Notes: a model not told the origin generated them from the sequence alone. A DNA stretch of 64,000 bases from Salinibaculum rarum (GCF_030505615.1 NZ_CP129992.1:2604001-2668000); one strand, 5' to 3'. Numbered from the stretch's first letter, positions 1 through 8,273 are shown. A program made the numbers and translations.

Positions 1-135
1 CACGTCGACGACGCGACCCACGTCGGAAAGAGACTCGTCGACGACACGCGTTCCGACGCCAGGCACCGAATCGTCGGGACTCCGGACGACCGCGATTCCC
101 TGTGCCGTCCGGACCACCTCGCCGAGGCGTTTCAT
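1..135 (-). CDS. gar1: H/ACA RNA-protein complex protein Gar1 (5' part only)
   Basis: The first 45 codons are present; the gene runs off the left edge of the window. The start reads [19 protein letters not shown], then an acidic/Val-rich beta-strand pattern ending in GRVVDV, as in archaeal Gar1, a small beta-barrel subunit of the H/ACA pseudouridylation complex. The ATG overlaps the TGA of the preceding srp19 gene as ATGA, so the two are probably co-translated; the srp19-gar1 pairing is common in haloarchaea. The identification rests on this N-terminal piece and on synteny. Confidence 0.75.
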   Translation of the reverse strand, partial: MKRLGEVVRTAQGIAVVRSPDDSVPGVGTRVVDESLSDVGRVVDV

Positions 136-410
136 CCGCGAATGACGTCGAGATAGGCCGCGACGGCCCCAAGGAGGTCGGTCTTGCTGGCGTCGTCGGC
201 ACCTTTCACGAGTACGCGCCCGCGTGGGTCGTACTCACGAGGATAGGTCTTCTCGCGCTCGATAACGGCGTCGTAGCCCACCTGCTGGACCGCCTGTGCA
301 ATCTCGTCGACGGTCGGCTCGCTGACTGCGAGTTCCGTCGATACCCGTCGCCCCTCGGCACGGGTACAGTCCGCATCGAGAAAGGCCGGCCAGATGACGT
401 TCTCGACCAT
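132..410 (-). CDS. srp19: Signal recognition particle 19 kDa protein
   Basis: This protein of about 92 residues binds the 7S RNA of the signal recognition particle and helps load SRP54. Visible SRP19 signatures are the N-terminal [19 protein letters not shown] and the later [15 protein letters not shown]. An in-frame ATG lies 27 bases further upstream, but the start at 410 (MVENVIWP) fits the family length and N-terminus. The stop overlaps the start of gar1 by ATGA. It is a core chromosomal gene, which places the left end of the window on the main replicon. Confidence 0.93.
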   Translation of the reverse strand: MVENVIWPAFLDADCTRAEGRRVSTELAVSEPTVDEIAQAVQQVGYDAVIEREKTYPREYDPRGRVLVKGADDASKTDLLGAVAAYLDVIRG

Positions 411-467
411 ACCCTCACGTCGACGGGCGTGACACAAACGTCTTTCCAGTCGCGGCGTCGCCGGCGC

Positions 468-782
468 TCAGCCCTCGGTCAACACGTCGACCGCCTCCGC
501 GCCGACGTAGAGGTCACGCCGCCCGGTCTCCTTCTCGATGACGACCGCCCCGGCGGAGAAGTCGGGGTCGCCGTCGTCGTCGAAGAGTGCATCCGGCTTG
601 CCACCGATGCGTGTCGCCGACCCGACCGACAGCATCGCCTCCCGCCGGGCGTCAGCGCGGCTCTCCGCGCCGGCGATGTCAGTCGTCTCGACTGTTTCGG
701 GCCGGTCCTCGACCAGCCGTGCCACTTGTCGCCCAGTCTCGGTCGCCGCCGCGGAATCGAAGAGGAACTCCACTACGCGCAT
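468..782 (-). CDS. Conserved hypothetical protein, possibly thioredoxin-like
   Basis: A 104-residue acidic protein beginning MRVVEFLFDSAAATETGR. The pattern beta-strand, SAAAT turn, helix, then GAVVIEKETGRRDLYVG near the C-terminus could be a thioredoxin-like fold, but there is no CxxC and I do not recognise the family with certainty. It lies upstream of srp19-gar1 on the same strand (gap 57 bases) and may be co-transcribed with them. The opposite strand is also open here, but its composition is not protein-like. Confidence 0.6.
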   Translation of the reverse strand: MRVVEFLFDSAAATETGRQVARLVEDRPETVETTDIAGAESRADARREAMLSVGSATRIGGKPDALFDDDGDPDFSAGAVVIEKETGRRDLYVGAEAVDVLTEG

Positions 783-860
783 GGACAGCGTTGGGGCCGA
801 CAGCCCAAAGTTCCCCTCGGTTGGCGGGCCTTGATGAGCGGCGAGTGCCTATGTCGGGGT

Positions 861-1211
861 GTGTCTGACGACTCGCCTCCCGATACCGGCGGTATCGACA
901 ACACGCCGACGGTCACCTGTGCCCGGTGTGACCAGTCGTGGCGCCTCGACTACGAGCTGGATGACATGCAGGTTGGCAACCAGGCGGTCGAGCAGTTCGC
1001 CCTCGACCACTACCGCCACACCGGCCACTTCCCTGACGACGTGACGCCGTGGCTCGTCGACTGTCGCCACTGTCCCGACGGCGACCAGTTCCTCTCCGAA
1101 CAGCCCGCCCGCCGCTGGGCAGAAACGCACGTCCGGCACACGCGCCATACGGTCGCCGTCGAGGCGCCGACATCTGCCGAGACAGAGTTACTCGCTCCGG
1201 ACGGCGAGTAA
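861..1211 (+). CDS. Small zinc-ribbon-like hypothetical protein
   Basis: About 116 residues, starting at GTG 861 (VSDDSPPDTGG). An upstream in-frame ATG at 834 would add the unlikely MSGECLCRG. It has two metal-type knuckles, CARCDQSW and CRHC, about 55 residues apart, and two His-rich stretches (HYRHTGHF, HVRHTRHTV), so metal binding is likely. It is divergent from the gene starting at 782. No clear TATA box distinguishes the two starts. Function unknown. Confidence 0.6.
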   Translation: MSDDSPPDTGGIDNTPTVTCARCDQSWRLDYELDDMQVGNQAVEQFALDHYRHTGHFPDDVTPWLVDCRHCPDGDQFLSEQPARRWAETHVRHTRHTVAVEAPTSAETELLAPDGE

Positions 1212-1429
1212 CCGAAACCGACGCCAGTAATGGTTCTGTCCCTCTTCTGGAAACTACCGAGACCGAAACGGACGAAAAGATGTGGCGGGTAGAAGATTAC
1301 CCGAACATCTGGCGCATCATCTGTGTTTTGGGGACACACAGGGAACCCAACAGCGATGAATATCCAGGTCTACTCAGCAACAGAAGCTTCTGGAAATCCT
1401 TACTTCGCGGGTCGTCGTAAGTGTCGATA

Positions 1430-2512
1430 ATGAGCCACGAGTGCGACGATTGCAGACAAGAGTTTGACACACTCTCACGACTCCGCCTGCACGATTGTCC
1501 CGGCAACCAGCCTGCCGAAGCGACAGAGACCTCCACGACTGAGACGACAGACGAACCTACAAGAACCTCGCTTGAAGATTCCGGCCTTGACCGAGAGAAA
1601 CTCGAACGCGAGTACCCCGACGTAGTTGGAGACCTGCCTGAACTCTCTGACGACGCACGCGAAGGAGATTTGTCAGCCCTGTCTCGTGCGATTGCCGAAT
1701 ACGAACGAGTGCTGACGAAAGTCTCCCGCGGTGACGCACCAGGCGGCGACGACCTCCACAGTGACCTCTTGTTCGCCTATTATGAACCGCTCGCCGATGG
1801 ACTTGCGGCCGCCACTGAGACGAATGGATGGGAGGTACTTGTTGAGTTTGCCGACGCCTATGATCCGCGCGGACAGGACGCGTTCCCCGAAGTTGGGCAC
1901 GTCATCGCCAACGTACTCGGACGCTCGGTCATTCGGACCTGCCAAGACGACGGCGTCGACGCTATCCCGGCTGCCGCGCTGGCGTTTCTCGGCGCGATTC
2001 CCAAGTACGTTGACGAGCACCACGTCGCGTACGAAGAGTCGTACACCTACGGCTGGGGGATCGGTCACCCCGAGCATTCCGTCGCTGACCAGCTCCTTGC
2101 GCTCGCCGAAGACGAACCTAAGTTCGTGAAAATCACGCTGAACACCGCGTTCTACGTGGATCAGCACGCCGCCATCGACGTGTTCGAGACACTCGTCACC
2201 GATGAGGAGATCTCCGGCACGCGCAGTACACTCGGGCTGGAAACCGACCTCACGGAGTTCTACTTTCAAGCCGTGGCGGACCTCGAAACGGAGGCACTGC
2301 TCGGCCCGCACGCCCCGCCGTACTGGGACGAGGACGACGATCTCCCCCGCGTCATCGATGTTGATCCTGACGTGAAACAGCGGATCCGTGCCCTTGCCCA
2401 CGAGACCGGTGTCGCCGACGGACTTCCCGCCGAATGGGCACTTCGAGACCTTGAGCCAGGGCCGATGTCAGAGATGCTGGACATGATGAGTGCGAACGAC
2501 GACAATCCCTGA
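1430..2512 (+). CDS. Haloarchaeal hypothetical protein with N-terminal C2H2-like finger
   Basis: About 360 residues. The N-terminus MSHECDDCRQEFDTLSRLRLH resembles a single C2H2 finger (C-x2-C ... H), followed by a Thr/Glu-rich linker and an acidic helical body. A GTG at 1421 would add three residues; I prefer ATG 1430 because MSHECDDC is a natural start. It is followed after 51 bases by another hypothetical gene and then ccbP, and these three look like a neighbourhood unit. A regulatory or nucleic-acid-binding role is possible but not shown. Confidence 0.7.
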   Translation: MSHECDDCRQEFDTLSRLRLHDCPGNQPAEATETSTTETTDEPTRTSLEDSGLDREKLEREYPDVVGDLPELSDDAREGDLSALSRAIAEYERVLTKVSRGDAPGGDDLHSDLLFAYYEPLADGLAAATETNGWEVLVEFADAYDPRGQDAFPEVGHVIANVLGRSVIRTCQDDGVDAIPAAALAFLGAIPKYVDEHHVAYEESYTYGWGIGHPEHSVADQLLALAEDEPKFVKITLNTAFYVDQHAAIDVFETLVTDEEISGTRSTLGLETDLTEFYFQAVADLETEALLGPHAPPYWDEDDDLPRVIDVDPDVKQRIRALAHETGVADGLPAEWALRDLEPGPMSEMLDMMSANDDNP

Positions 2513-2534
2513 CTATCCCGACGGCCCCACACGA

Positions 2535-2540
2535 TTTTAG
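2535..2540 (+). promoter_or_regulatory. TATA-like box for the gene at 2564
   Basis: TTTTAG centred 27 bases before ATG 2564, the spacing expected for a leaderless haloarchaeal transcript. Confidence 0.45.
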
Positions 2541-2563
2541 TCGTTGCTCGCGTCACTCGACCT

Positions 2564-3559
2564 ATGTCGTTCAGTGTCTCGTGGCACACGCTTCTCGATG
2601 AACTCGATAATCTCCCCGAAGATGCCACGCTGCTCACGCCGCTGTCACACGACCGGTTTCACGTGACTGACGTTCAGGAGCAACGTGTCATCATCGCGTT
2701 TCTCGACCGCGACATTGACGAGACGCGGCCGCTCCAACGGGACCAGTTCGAAACGCTGTATCGCCGGGTCACCGACGAGCCGGGCGGCTTCGACCTCGAC
2801 AGGCTCCCACCCGACGCAGACCCGTATCCGGCCGTGTTGAGCGTGCATCCACGGTTCGAAATCGACGAAGACCAGGGTGTGATCGTCGAGAAAGAGGCCC
2901 CGACGGCCAGCCAACTCCTCGACGCCGAGGACGAAGCCGAGACTACGGAGGACCGAACCGAGCCAGAGCTGGACGTGTATGCTGATGCGCTGTTACTCGT
3001 GGATGCGCTCGAACGTCACGAGGTCGAAGTCCTCGAAGACATGGAGACGGACGCGCTGGTCAACCTCTACACGCTGCTCTCGGACGTCCAGCGGAACGCG
3101 AACGACCTCCGCCAAGACGTGGCCGACGTGCTGTTAAACCGGCTTCACCACGACCGGCCGGTGAGTGGGCCGTTCGGCTCCGTCCAGCGCACCACGCGGC
3201 GCAACCGCTCACTCAAAGACGACGACGAAGTGCTGGGAACCCTCGAAGCGGCTGGCATCGACCGCGAGCGCGTGTTGGGCGTGGATCGTGACAAGGTAGA
3301 CGACGCCTTGGACGTCACCGAACTGTCGGAGAGCGACGTGTACGAGATCGAGCAGTCCGAGTACGTCCGCAAAGCCGAGGTAGACGAAGAGCGCAAGGAG
3401 ACCCGGCTTCAGGGGCTCAAAGATCGACTTGCTGCCGCTGAGGGTGACGAGGCCGAGGAACTCCGCGAGGAGATCGAAGACCTCGAAGATCGCATCGAGG
3501 AGTTGACCGAGTTCAAATCGGGTGCATCGTTTCACACCCACGCTGGGGGTGAGCAATGA
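2564..3559 (+). CDS. Hypothetical acidic protein with C-terminal coiled coil
   Basis: 331 residues. The N-terminal ~100 residues form a compact domain (SWHTLLDELDNLP ... VIIAFLDRD). The middle is helical, and residues ~270-320 form a charged coiled coil rich in Glu/Arg heptads. ATG 2564 has a TATA-like box at the leaderless distance. The stop overlaps the start of the CcbP gene as ATGA, so the two are translationally coupled. I do not recognise the family. The coiled coil suggests self-assembly or a partner protein. Confidence 0.72.
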   Translation: MSFSVSWHTLLDELDNLPEDATLLTPLSHDRFHVTDVQEQRVIIAFLDRDIDETRPLQRDQFETLYRRVTDEPGGFDLDRLPPDADPYPAVLSVHPRFEIDEDQGVIVEKEAPTASQLLDAEDEAETTEDRTEPELDVYADALLLVDALERHEVEVLEDMETDALVNLYTLLSDVQRNANDLRQDVADVLLNRLHHDRPVSGPFGSVQRTTRRNRSLKDDDEVLGTLEAAGIDRERVLGVDRDKVDDALDVTELSESDVYEIEQSEYVRKAEVDEERKETRLQGLKDRLAAAEGDEAEELREEIEDLEDRIEELTEFKSGASFHTHAGGEQ

Positions 3560-3906
3560 CCGAGCGAGACGAGGACCGGGACCAGCGCATCGAGATGGAG
3601 ATCATCGTGGACGCCTATACTCAGGACGAGCAGGCGATGGGCTGGCACATCTATCTAGCGGAGACGATGGACTTCCCCTTCGACGCACGGTGTATCGAAC
3701 AGCAGGAGATTTCACCGCTGGAGGAAGGCGAGACGGTTCGTGTCGTGGACAAACCCTCGTCGGAGCCGTCGCTCCGCCAGCAATTCGTCACCATCGAGTG
3801 GAACGGCCGCGAGTTCGGCGTCCCACTGAGCCAACTGGAGCCTGTCGAAGCCAGCGCTGACACTGAGCAAGCTGTTGCCGACTGGCACTACTGGCTCGAA
3901 CGATAG
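3556..3906 (+). CDS. ccbP: CcbP-type calcium-binding protein
   Basis: 116 residues resembling the cyanobacterial calcium-binding protein CcbP family (Calci_bind_CcbP). The start RIEMEIIVDAYTQDEQAMGW, then YLAETMDFPFDARCI, and the closing DWHYWLER are the family hallmarks. Acidic residues around DAYTQDEQ and FPFDARC probably bind Ca2+. It follows the coiled-coil gene with an ATGA overlap. Its 3' two thirds and the DNA downstream recur at 12554-14343, where the gene is truncated. This copy looks complete. Confidence 0.85.
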   Translation: MTERDEDRDQRIEMEIIVDAYTQDEQAMGWHIYLAETMDFPFDARCIEQQEISPLEEGETVRVVDKPSSEPSLRQQFVTIEWNGREFGVPLSQLEPVEASADTEQAVADWHYWLER

Positions 3907-3920
3907 ACCCACCATCGTCC

Positions 3921-4055
3921 GTGAGAACGGACTCCACAAGCACGACGACGTACCGCTTTCGCGTCAAGTGTGACTACGGTCCAACCTCGCTGTGGCGAGA
4001 CATCGTCGTCGGCGCGGATCGCACCCTCAACGAGGTCCAGATACACCATCACTAA
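3921..4055 (+). pseudogene. Truncated pRiA4b ORF-3-like protein (copy A)
   Basis: A 44-residue frame from GTG 3921 contains TTYRFRVKCDYGPTSLWRDI followed by VVGADRTLNEVQ, the N-terminus of the plasmid pRiA4b ORF-3-like family, which is normally several times longer. It stops at IHHH just after the conserved start. The other copy (12781-12894) stops at the same place, so truncation preceded the duplication or the short form is maintained. It lies 14 bases after ccbP. Confidence 0.6.
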
Positions 4056-4199
4056 CCTGATACAACACGCACCCTTACCACGCCACCAGCACGCCCACGC
4101 ACCCACCCACCCGCAACACAATCATCACTCCTCACTCACACACCAACAGGACTCCTCATACTCGAGTCCCTAAACGCCGGCCACTGCCAAGCTACCTGC

Positions 4200-4720
4200 T
4201 TACCGGATTGTCAGCACTCCCACCAGAGACCACCTTCTCTCCGCCTTCCTCTCCTCCCTTCCACGGGGGGCAGACTTCCGTGGGCTTCTGTCCCTCGAGG
4301 AGCGGGGAAACCCCCGGCGCGACCCTCCGGAAGCGCGCCCGGGTCCTCGCGCGCACCTCTCAACAACCCGACCAAAACAACTCGACCCTCAAAAGGGCAG
4401 GCCGCACGGTCTGCTCGCCTGAGCGTCCCACCAGCATCACACAGCCCCACCGCACACCCACCCCCACGCGCCCCCTCGCGGGGGCGCCCCACACAAGAGA
4501 GGTGTGCCCCCTCTCCGCTCACGACCCCCGCACCCGCCACCCGCAGGAAATGACACACACCGTATGCAACGCACGACCAACTCACCAAGGCCGACTGCCG
4601 CCAGAAATCCGCCCACCAAGCGCACCCCCTCCACAATGAGCCCCTCCAACGGGGCCAAACCTCGTACGTCACCCTCTTTCTTGGGACGATTCCCTCCGAC
4701 GTACATGGGGGTTTTACCCC
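4200..4720. other. GC-rich structured block, no supported gene (copy A)
   Basis: C-rich on the + strand with many short inverted repeats, including a hairpin around 4706-4725 (GGGGG-TTTTA-CCCCC). Frames are open on both strands because the block is so GC-rich. One minus-strand frame (start ATG at 4706, MYVGGNRPKKEGDVRG) is conserved for ~55 residues in copy B before diverging. I cannot separate a small protein from a structured RNA or plain DNA element. Confidence 0.4.
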
Positions 4721-4923
4721 CTCTCACAACTTTAGATAGCTTTAGAGTTACTATTATACTCTCAAAATCCTCAGAATAGAGCCAACTGCCCGCGACGAAC
4801 GCCAATTACCCACTTAAAACGTTTTAGAGGGTCCTTTTCCCTATTCTAAAGACGTTATTTTTTGTTGCTATCAATTGAGTGAATGCATAAGAAAGAAATT
4901 CGTGACAAAATAAAATAATGGGA

Positions 4924-5425
4924 CTATAGTGAGACTATGGGTGTGGCGTTCAAACCCTCTACAACGAGAAATCTGGCAGTTCATACAAACTCGATAGTCC
5001 AAGATAATTATGAGTTTGGCGAAAACGCAGAATGGCGTCTCAGATGCTCTACTGCCCGGTACACCCTATGTAATATAGATGATTGCAAACTATAGTCTCA
5101 CTATAGACCCTGAAACACCAGGTGGTTTAATGGGCTCAACACCGAGAATCTGAAATCTGGTATCTGCCAATAAACATATGATTAAGGGAAAATTCAGTTC
5201 CCCGCACTCGCAGGTTTTATTCGCTAAAATAATGGTATGAATGATCATACTTACCTATAGGCTCACTATAGGTGTAGGAGAAACAGGACATAGCAAGCCA
5301 GTACACCAAGATATAGTTGATGCAGTCTTTGCAAATATCACACATGTGGAAATGGTTACTGGTGTCCGTATATTTCGCATTATTTCTTATCAAATGAAAA
5401 GTGTAGTCCTATAGTGAGACTATAG
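4924..5425. repeat. Array of four spaced dyads (copy A)
   Basis: Four 17-bp dyads with 7-bp arms and a 3-bp spacer. Sites: 4924-4940 (one arm imperfect), 5090-5106 (CTATAGTCTCACTATAG), 5255-5271 (CTATAGGCTCACTATAG) and 5409-5425 (CTATAGTGAGACTATAG). Start-to-start distances are 166, 165 and 154 bases. The array sits in ~600 bases of AT-rich DNA with no convincing gene. The form suggests binding sites for a dimeric protein. The same four sites recur in copy B at the same spacing. Confidence 0.85.
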
Positions 5426-5502
5426 AATGCCTGATTAATGGCAGACAAAGAGCTGATGGTGGCTATGAAAGAGTGTTCAAATAATGGAGAGTAAGTAAAC
5501 AA

Positions 5503-5524
5503 CCTCGGGCGCGGTGGCCCGAGG
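5503..5524. repeat. Right-end hairpin of the IS605-like element
   Basis: Stem CCTCGGGC / GCCCGAGG with loop GCGGTG. It lies just beyond the tnpB stop, where a TnpA-recognised end and the guide-RNA 3' region normally sit. The TTTT that follows it could also make it act as a terminator. Confidence 0.6.
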
Positions 5525-5538
5525 CTTTTGTAGTTTCC

Positions 5539-6159
5539 TCAGCTGTGCGCTAGCACTCCCTGTTCCGCAAGGGAACGGGATGAGGGTGGGCGGCTTACGC
5601 GCCCCGACCCGGACAGACGCACCAACCTAACTTGCGGCTGGGTTTTGTGAGTCCGGTAATTCGATTCGTCGCCGTCGAGTTTTACCTTCTCGCGCCACGC
5701 GATATTCACCGATGCGTTCCGGTCGGCGTGGTCTTGCGTCACTTTCTTGTAGGGTTGCGGGCTGATGCGGACTTGGACGCGGTTTGTGTCGTCGTCCACG
5801 GTGAGACGATACCCTTCCGTGTGCGCCATCACGAGTGGGTACGCACCAGTTTTGTCCGTACTTGGTGGTGTTGGCTTGCCTCCGTCAGGGTTGTCTTGGT
5901 TTTCCCACCAGTCTTTGAGTGACTGGTAGGAGTCCCACGTTTGGAGGGCCTTGCCAACGACTGCGCACTTGTTGTTCCGTAAGAAGTCGTCGCGGTCAAC
6001 CTCCTGCTGTATCTCGGTGCGCGTGTATCCCTGCTGTTTGAGGCGGATGGTTTGGTTGAAGATCTCGCGTGACGCGAGGCGGGCGTCGTGAAGCCACGAC
6101 CGTTCACCAGACGCGACGTGAAGGCGCGTCTGAATCGTTTTCGTGGCTTCTTCACCCAT
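5539..6159 (-). CDS. tnpB: TnpB with internal deletion (IS1341-type, nuclease-dead)
   Basis: About 206 residues where TnpB is normally ~400. The N-terminal helical part (residues 1-~150) is directly joined to a short tail with DRNASVNIAW, the third RuvC motif. The first two RuvC motifs and the zinc finger are missing, yet the frame is open. Start ATG 6159 (MGEEATKTIQTRLHV) was chosen because upstream starts enter the tnpA promoter region. It cannot be a nuclease. It may be a plain remnant or a retained RNA/DNA-binding fragment. Confidence 0.7.
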   Translation of the reverse strand: MGEEATKTIQTRLHVASGERSWLHDARLASREIFNQTIRLKQQGYTRTEIQQEVDRDDFLRNNKCAVVGKALQTWDSYQSLKDWWENQDNPDGGKPTPPSTDKTGAYPLVMAHTEGYRLTVDDDTNRVQVRISPQPYKKVTQDHADRNASVNIAWREKVKLDGDESNYRTHKTQPQVRLVRLSGSGRVSRPPSSRSLAEQGVLAHS

Positions 6160-6203
6160 ACCTTGACAATCGTTCCATACTATCATAAATGTAGGGATTC
6201 GGG

Positions 6204-6611
6204 ATGGAGAAGTATCGCAGTCATGCACATTCGGTTAGTTCCTGCAAGTATCACTTCGTCTGGTGTCCCGAGTACCGCCACCCGGTTCTCAACGTGGTCG
6301 AAGACGATGTGCAGGAGTTGTTTGGTGAGACTGCTGACCACTTTGGGCACGAGATTCTGGCGTTGGAAATCGTGGACGACCACGTACACTTGTTTGTGCA
6401 GACAGATCCAAAGCACAGTCCAGCCGACCTCGCCCGGCAGTTCAAGTCGTACTCGGGAAAGCACTTGCTGGAGCGGTACCCTGAGATTCGGGAGTCGTAT
6501 TTCTGGGGTGGTGGCTTCTGGAAGATCGGGTACTACGTGGGAACGACGGGTGCGGTATCGGAAGAGGTGGTTGAGCGGTATATCGAAGAGACGGAACACG
6601 CGCCGGAGTGA
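6204..6611 (+). CDS. tnpA: TnpA, Y1 HUH transposase of the IS200/IS605 family
   Basis: 135 residues, the full family length. The HUH motif is HVHLF (in IVDDHVHLFVQ), and the catalytic Tyr is probably in VERYIEETEH near the C-terminus. It excises and inserts the element as single-stranded DNA by recognising end hairpins. The N-terminus MEKYRSHAHSVSSCKYHFVW is typical. It is divergent from the shortened tnpB, with 44 bases between starts. All catalytic elements I can check are present. Confidence 0.93.
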   Translation: MEKYRSHAHSVSSCKYHFVWCPEYRHPVLNVVEDDVQELFGETADHFGHEILALEIVDDHVHLFVQTDPKHSPADLARQFKSYSGKHLLERYPEIRESYFWGGGFWKIGYYVGTTGAVSEEVVERYIEETEHAPE

Positions 6612-6621
6612 CGCGCTTCAC

Positions 6622-6643
6622 CCCCGCCTACGGTGGGGCGGGG
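6622..6643. repeat. Left-end hairpin of the IS605-like element
   Basis: Stem CCCCGCC / GGCGGGG with an 8-base loop, 11 bases after the tnpA stop. Position and form fit the TnpA recognition hairpin of the left end. Confidence 0.55.
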
Positions 6644-6761
6644 AACTTGCGCTGCTTTTCGTTTAGATGCTCAACTGGAGCTTTGGCCAACGACTGCACT
6701 CGACTTCGTTCATTCTGCGGGGTCGCGCTCGGCAGCAATAATTGTTGCCGCGAAAATTCTA

Positions 6762-6768
6762 TTTATTT
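6762..6768 (+). promoter_or_regulatory. TATA-like box before GTG 6793
   Basis: TTTATTT centred 28 bases upstream of GTG 6793. It supports a leaderless GTG start rather than the upstream ATG at 6742, which would precede the box. Confidence 0.55.
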
Positions 6769-6792
6769 GACTGCAACAAAAGGGGACAAAAT

Positions 6793-7047
6793 GTGACTGG
6801 AAAGTCTACAGGCAGTGGACTGCGTCACGGAATCGATACCGCGTGCGAAGAGATAGGCACACAAATCGCAGATGATTTCCCGACAACGCCGTCTGAAGTA
6901 CAATCACAGCTGAGTGACTTCCAATCCGGATCGATTGTGGAGTCCGATAACGTATCAGAACCGCTAGTTCGGAAAGCAATCAACGATTCGCCGCTCGGTA
7001 AGTATCTCAGCGAAACGTGCTTTGAAACAACCACAGACGACAAATGA
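6793..7047 (+). CDS. Small hypothetical protein upstream of a thioesterase
   Basis: 84 residues (VTGKSTGSGLRHGIDTACEE...), acidic, with no motif I recognise. The GTG start is set by a well placed TATA-like box. Its stop overlaps the next gene's ATG (ATGA), so it forms a two-gene operon with the PaaI-type thioesterase and may be its accessory partner. No signal peptide or membrane segment. Confidence 0.6.
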   Translation: MTGKSTGSGLRHGIDTACEEIGTQIADDFPTTPSEVQSQLSDFQSGSIVESDNVSEPLVRKAINDSPLGKYLSETCFETTTDDK

Positions 7048-7547
7048 GCGACAATACGAGTATCTCTGACGACGGAGAGACCGACTCACTCACTGCTGAC
7101 GTCGAACAGCGCAAACTGAAGAGCGTAGAAGAGTATTTCAACTATCTCCGAGAGTCAAATCCCTACTACAGCTGGCTGGATCCAGAGATTCTCACTGTTG
7201 ACCGGGGAGTCGTGCAACTCCGACAGCCAACTGACGAGCGGACACAGCCACCAGAAGTCGGGCCAGCGGACGGGATCAACGGCGGGATTCTCATGACCCT
7301 TGCCGACGCAGCAGGGATGGCAGCGATCATCACCGAGGCCCTCGAGCCGATCCCATTGGCCACCACGCAACTCAATATGTCATTCCACGACGGGGCCGAC
7401 GAGCCTCACATCATCCAAGCGGAGGTCCTCGACTTCGGCTCGACGCTAGCAACCGCTCAAATTAAAGTGCTTCCTGAAAGTGACCTCAACGCTTCGGAGC
7501 CGCGTCTTTTCGCCTCAGGGGAAGCGACAGCACGACTGTTTCAGTGA
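7044..7547 (+). CDS. PaaI-family hotdog-fold thioesterase
   Basis: 167 residues. A ~30-residue acidic N-terminal tail precedes a single hotdog domain. The conserved segment is GINGGILMTLADAAGMAAI, where PaaI enzymes carry the HGG...D-type active-site helix; here Asn replaces the usual His before GG, and Asp of LADAAG is retained. It would hydrolyse an acyl- or aryl-CoA ester in the cytoplasm; the substrate is unknown. Coupled by ATGA to the small gene upstream. Confidence 0.8.
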   Translation: MSDNTSISDDGETDSLTADVEQRKLKSVEEYFNYLRESNPYYSWLDPEILTVDRGVVQLRQPTDERTQPPEVGPADGINGGILMTLADAAGMAAIITEALEPIPLATTQLNMSFHDGADEPHIIQAEVLDFGSTLATAQIKVLPESDLNASEPRLFASGEATARLFQ

Positions 7548-8240
7548 CCTTCGATTAAATACAGGAAGGCGGTGGTGCAGAAGCCTTCACACACCCTGAA
7601 ATGCCCAATCTCGGTTTTTGAGTGGGACAAGCTTTCGCCCCGATATGAACGGTTATTGCCCTCCGAACATCGGTTCGGTTTATCCGAGCCCGATGAGCGA
7701 AATCCTCCAAGTTCGGCCTTGAGAACTATTCTCCACCACCGCCACTGCTGTGATTAAACCGACTTTCGTTGACGGTACAAGTTCAGTCGATCACATCGGG
7801 TTAGGGGAAGTGTCTGCTTTGGGAGGATGTGCAACAATGGCGGCGCCCCGCCGCGAGAGGCGCCGCCTCTGGAAGTGGCCGTTCACGGAGTTCTGTGAGA
7901 TGGTGCTGCGGGCCGCCTAGACAGCGCTCGGTGTGCGCAGGGCTGTTCCAGCGAACCAGCCACTCGACGACGATCCACGACCAGTACGATCTGATTCACC
8001 GGCATCAGACGAGATTACGCGGCTGTCGATGTGATCGACTGAATTTCGGTGTCGTGCTCACGAGCGAGTTCGAATCGAGAATAATAATATCGAAGTCGGT
8101 CTCGGAGAGTTCAGAGTTGCCTTCCGAGACAACCTCGTACTGCTCCTGTTGTTGTACCCAGTCGGCAAGTACTCATTGTTATTTTCGAATATATCGCCGT
8201 CTACTCAACACGGCTGAATGGTGAGGTTCGGTCAATGCGT
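7548..8240. other. Gene-free stretch, probably decayed DNA
   Basis: About 690 bases with no supported gene. Short open frames exist (around 7572-7757 and 7829-8224), but their translations are Arg-rich and unlike neighbouring proteins. The stretch is bounded by the thioesterase gene and the left end of a tnpB element, consistent with erosion or an old insertion. Confidence 0.5.
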
Positions 8241-8273
8241 CTGACCGCTCTCTCAGCAGTTTCGAGGCGGAGC

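Larger units (their letters stand above)
3715..5494 (+). repeat. Long direct repeat, copy A (~1.78 kb)
   Basis: Nearly co-linear with 12554-14343 (offset ~8840-8849). It comprises the ccbP 3' end, the truncated pRiA4b-like frame, a GC-rich block and an AT-rich tract with four dyads. By eye, the ccbP part differs at roughly a quarter of positions, whereas the GC-rich and AT-rich non-coding parts are almost identical. Similarity stops abruptly at GGAGAGTAA, where the IS605-like element begins. Confidence 0.9.
5495..6650. mobile_element. IS200/IS605-family element with decayed tnpB
   Basis: Divergent tnpA (+) and tnpB (-) between two subterminal hairpins: 5503-5524 (8-bp stem) at the tnpB end and 6622-6643 (7-bp stem) at the tnpA end. 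No target duplication is expected or seen. It abuts the end of repeat copy A. TnpA looks complete, so the element may still be mobilised even though tnpB has a large internal deletion. Exact ends are estimated from the hairpins. Confidence 0.75.

Noticed and set aside
102..860. Long + strand frame covering 102-1211
   Set aside because: Its first ~250 codons lie antisense to srp19 and the gene at 468-782 and are Arg/Pro-rich; only the part from ~861 is protein-like.
4208..4805. Open frames in the GC-rich repeat block
   Set aside because: Small indels between the two copies shift the + strand frames, and composition is Pro/Arg- or Gly-rich. A conserved minus-strand start is noted but not called as a gene.
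4924..5425. CRISPR array
   Set aside because: Repeats are 17-bp dyads separated by ~150 bases in alternating form; not the 28-37 bp repeat and similar-length spacer pattern. No cas genes nearby besides the Csa3-like regulator.
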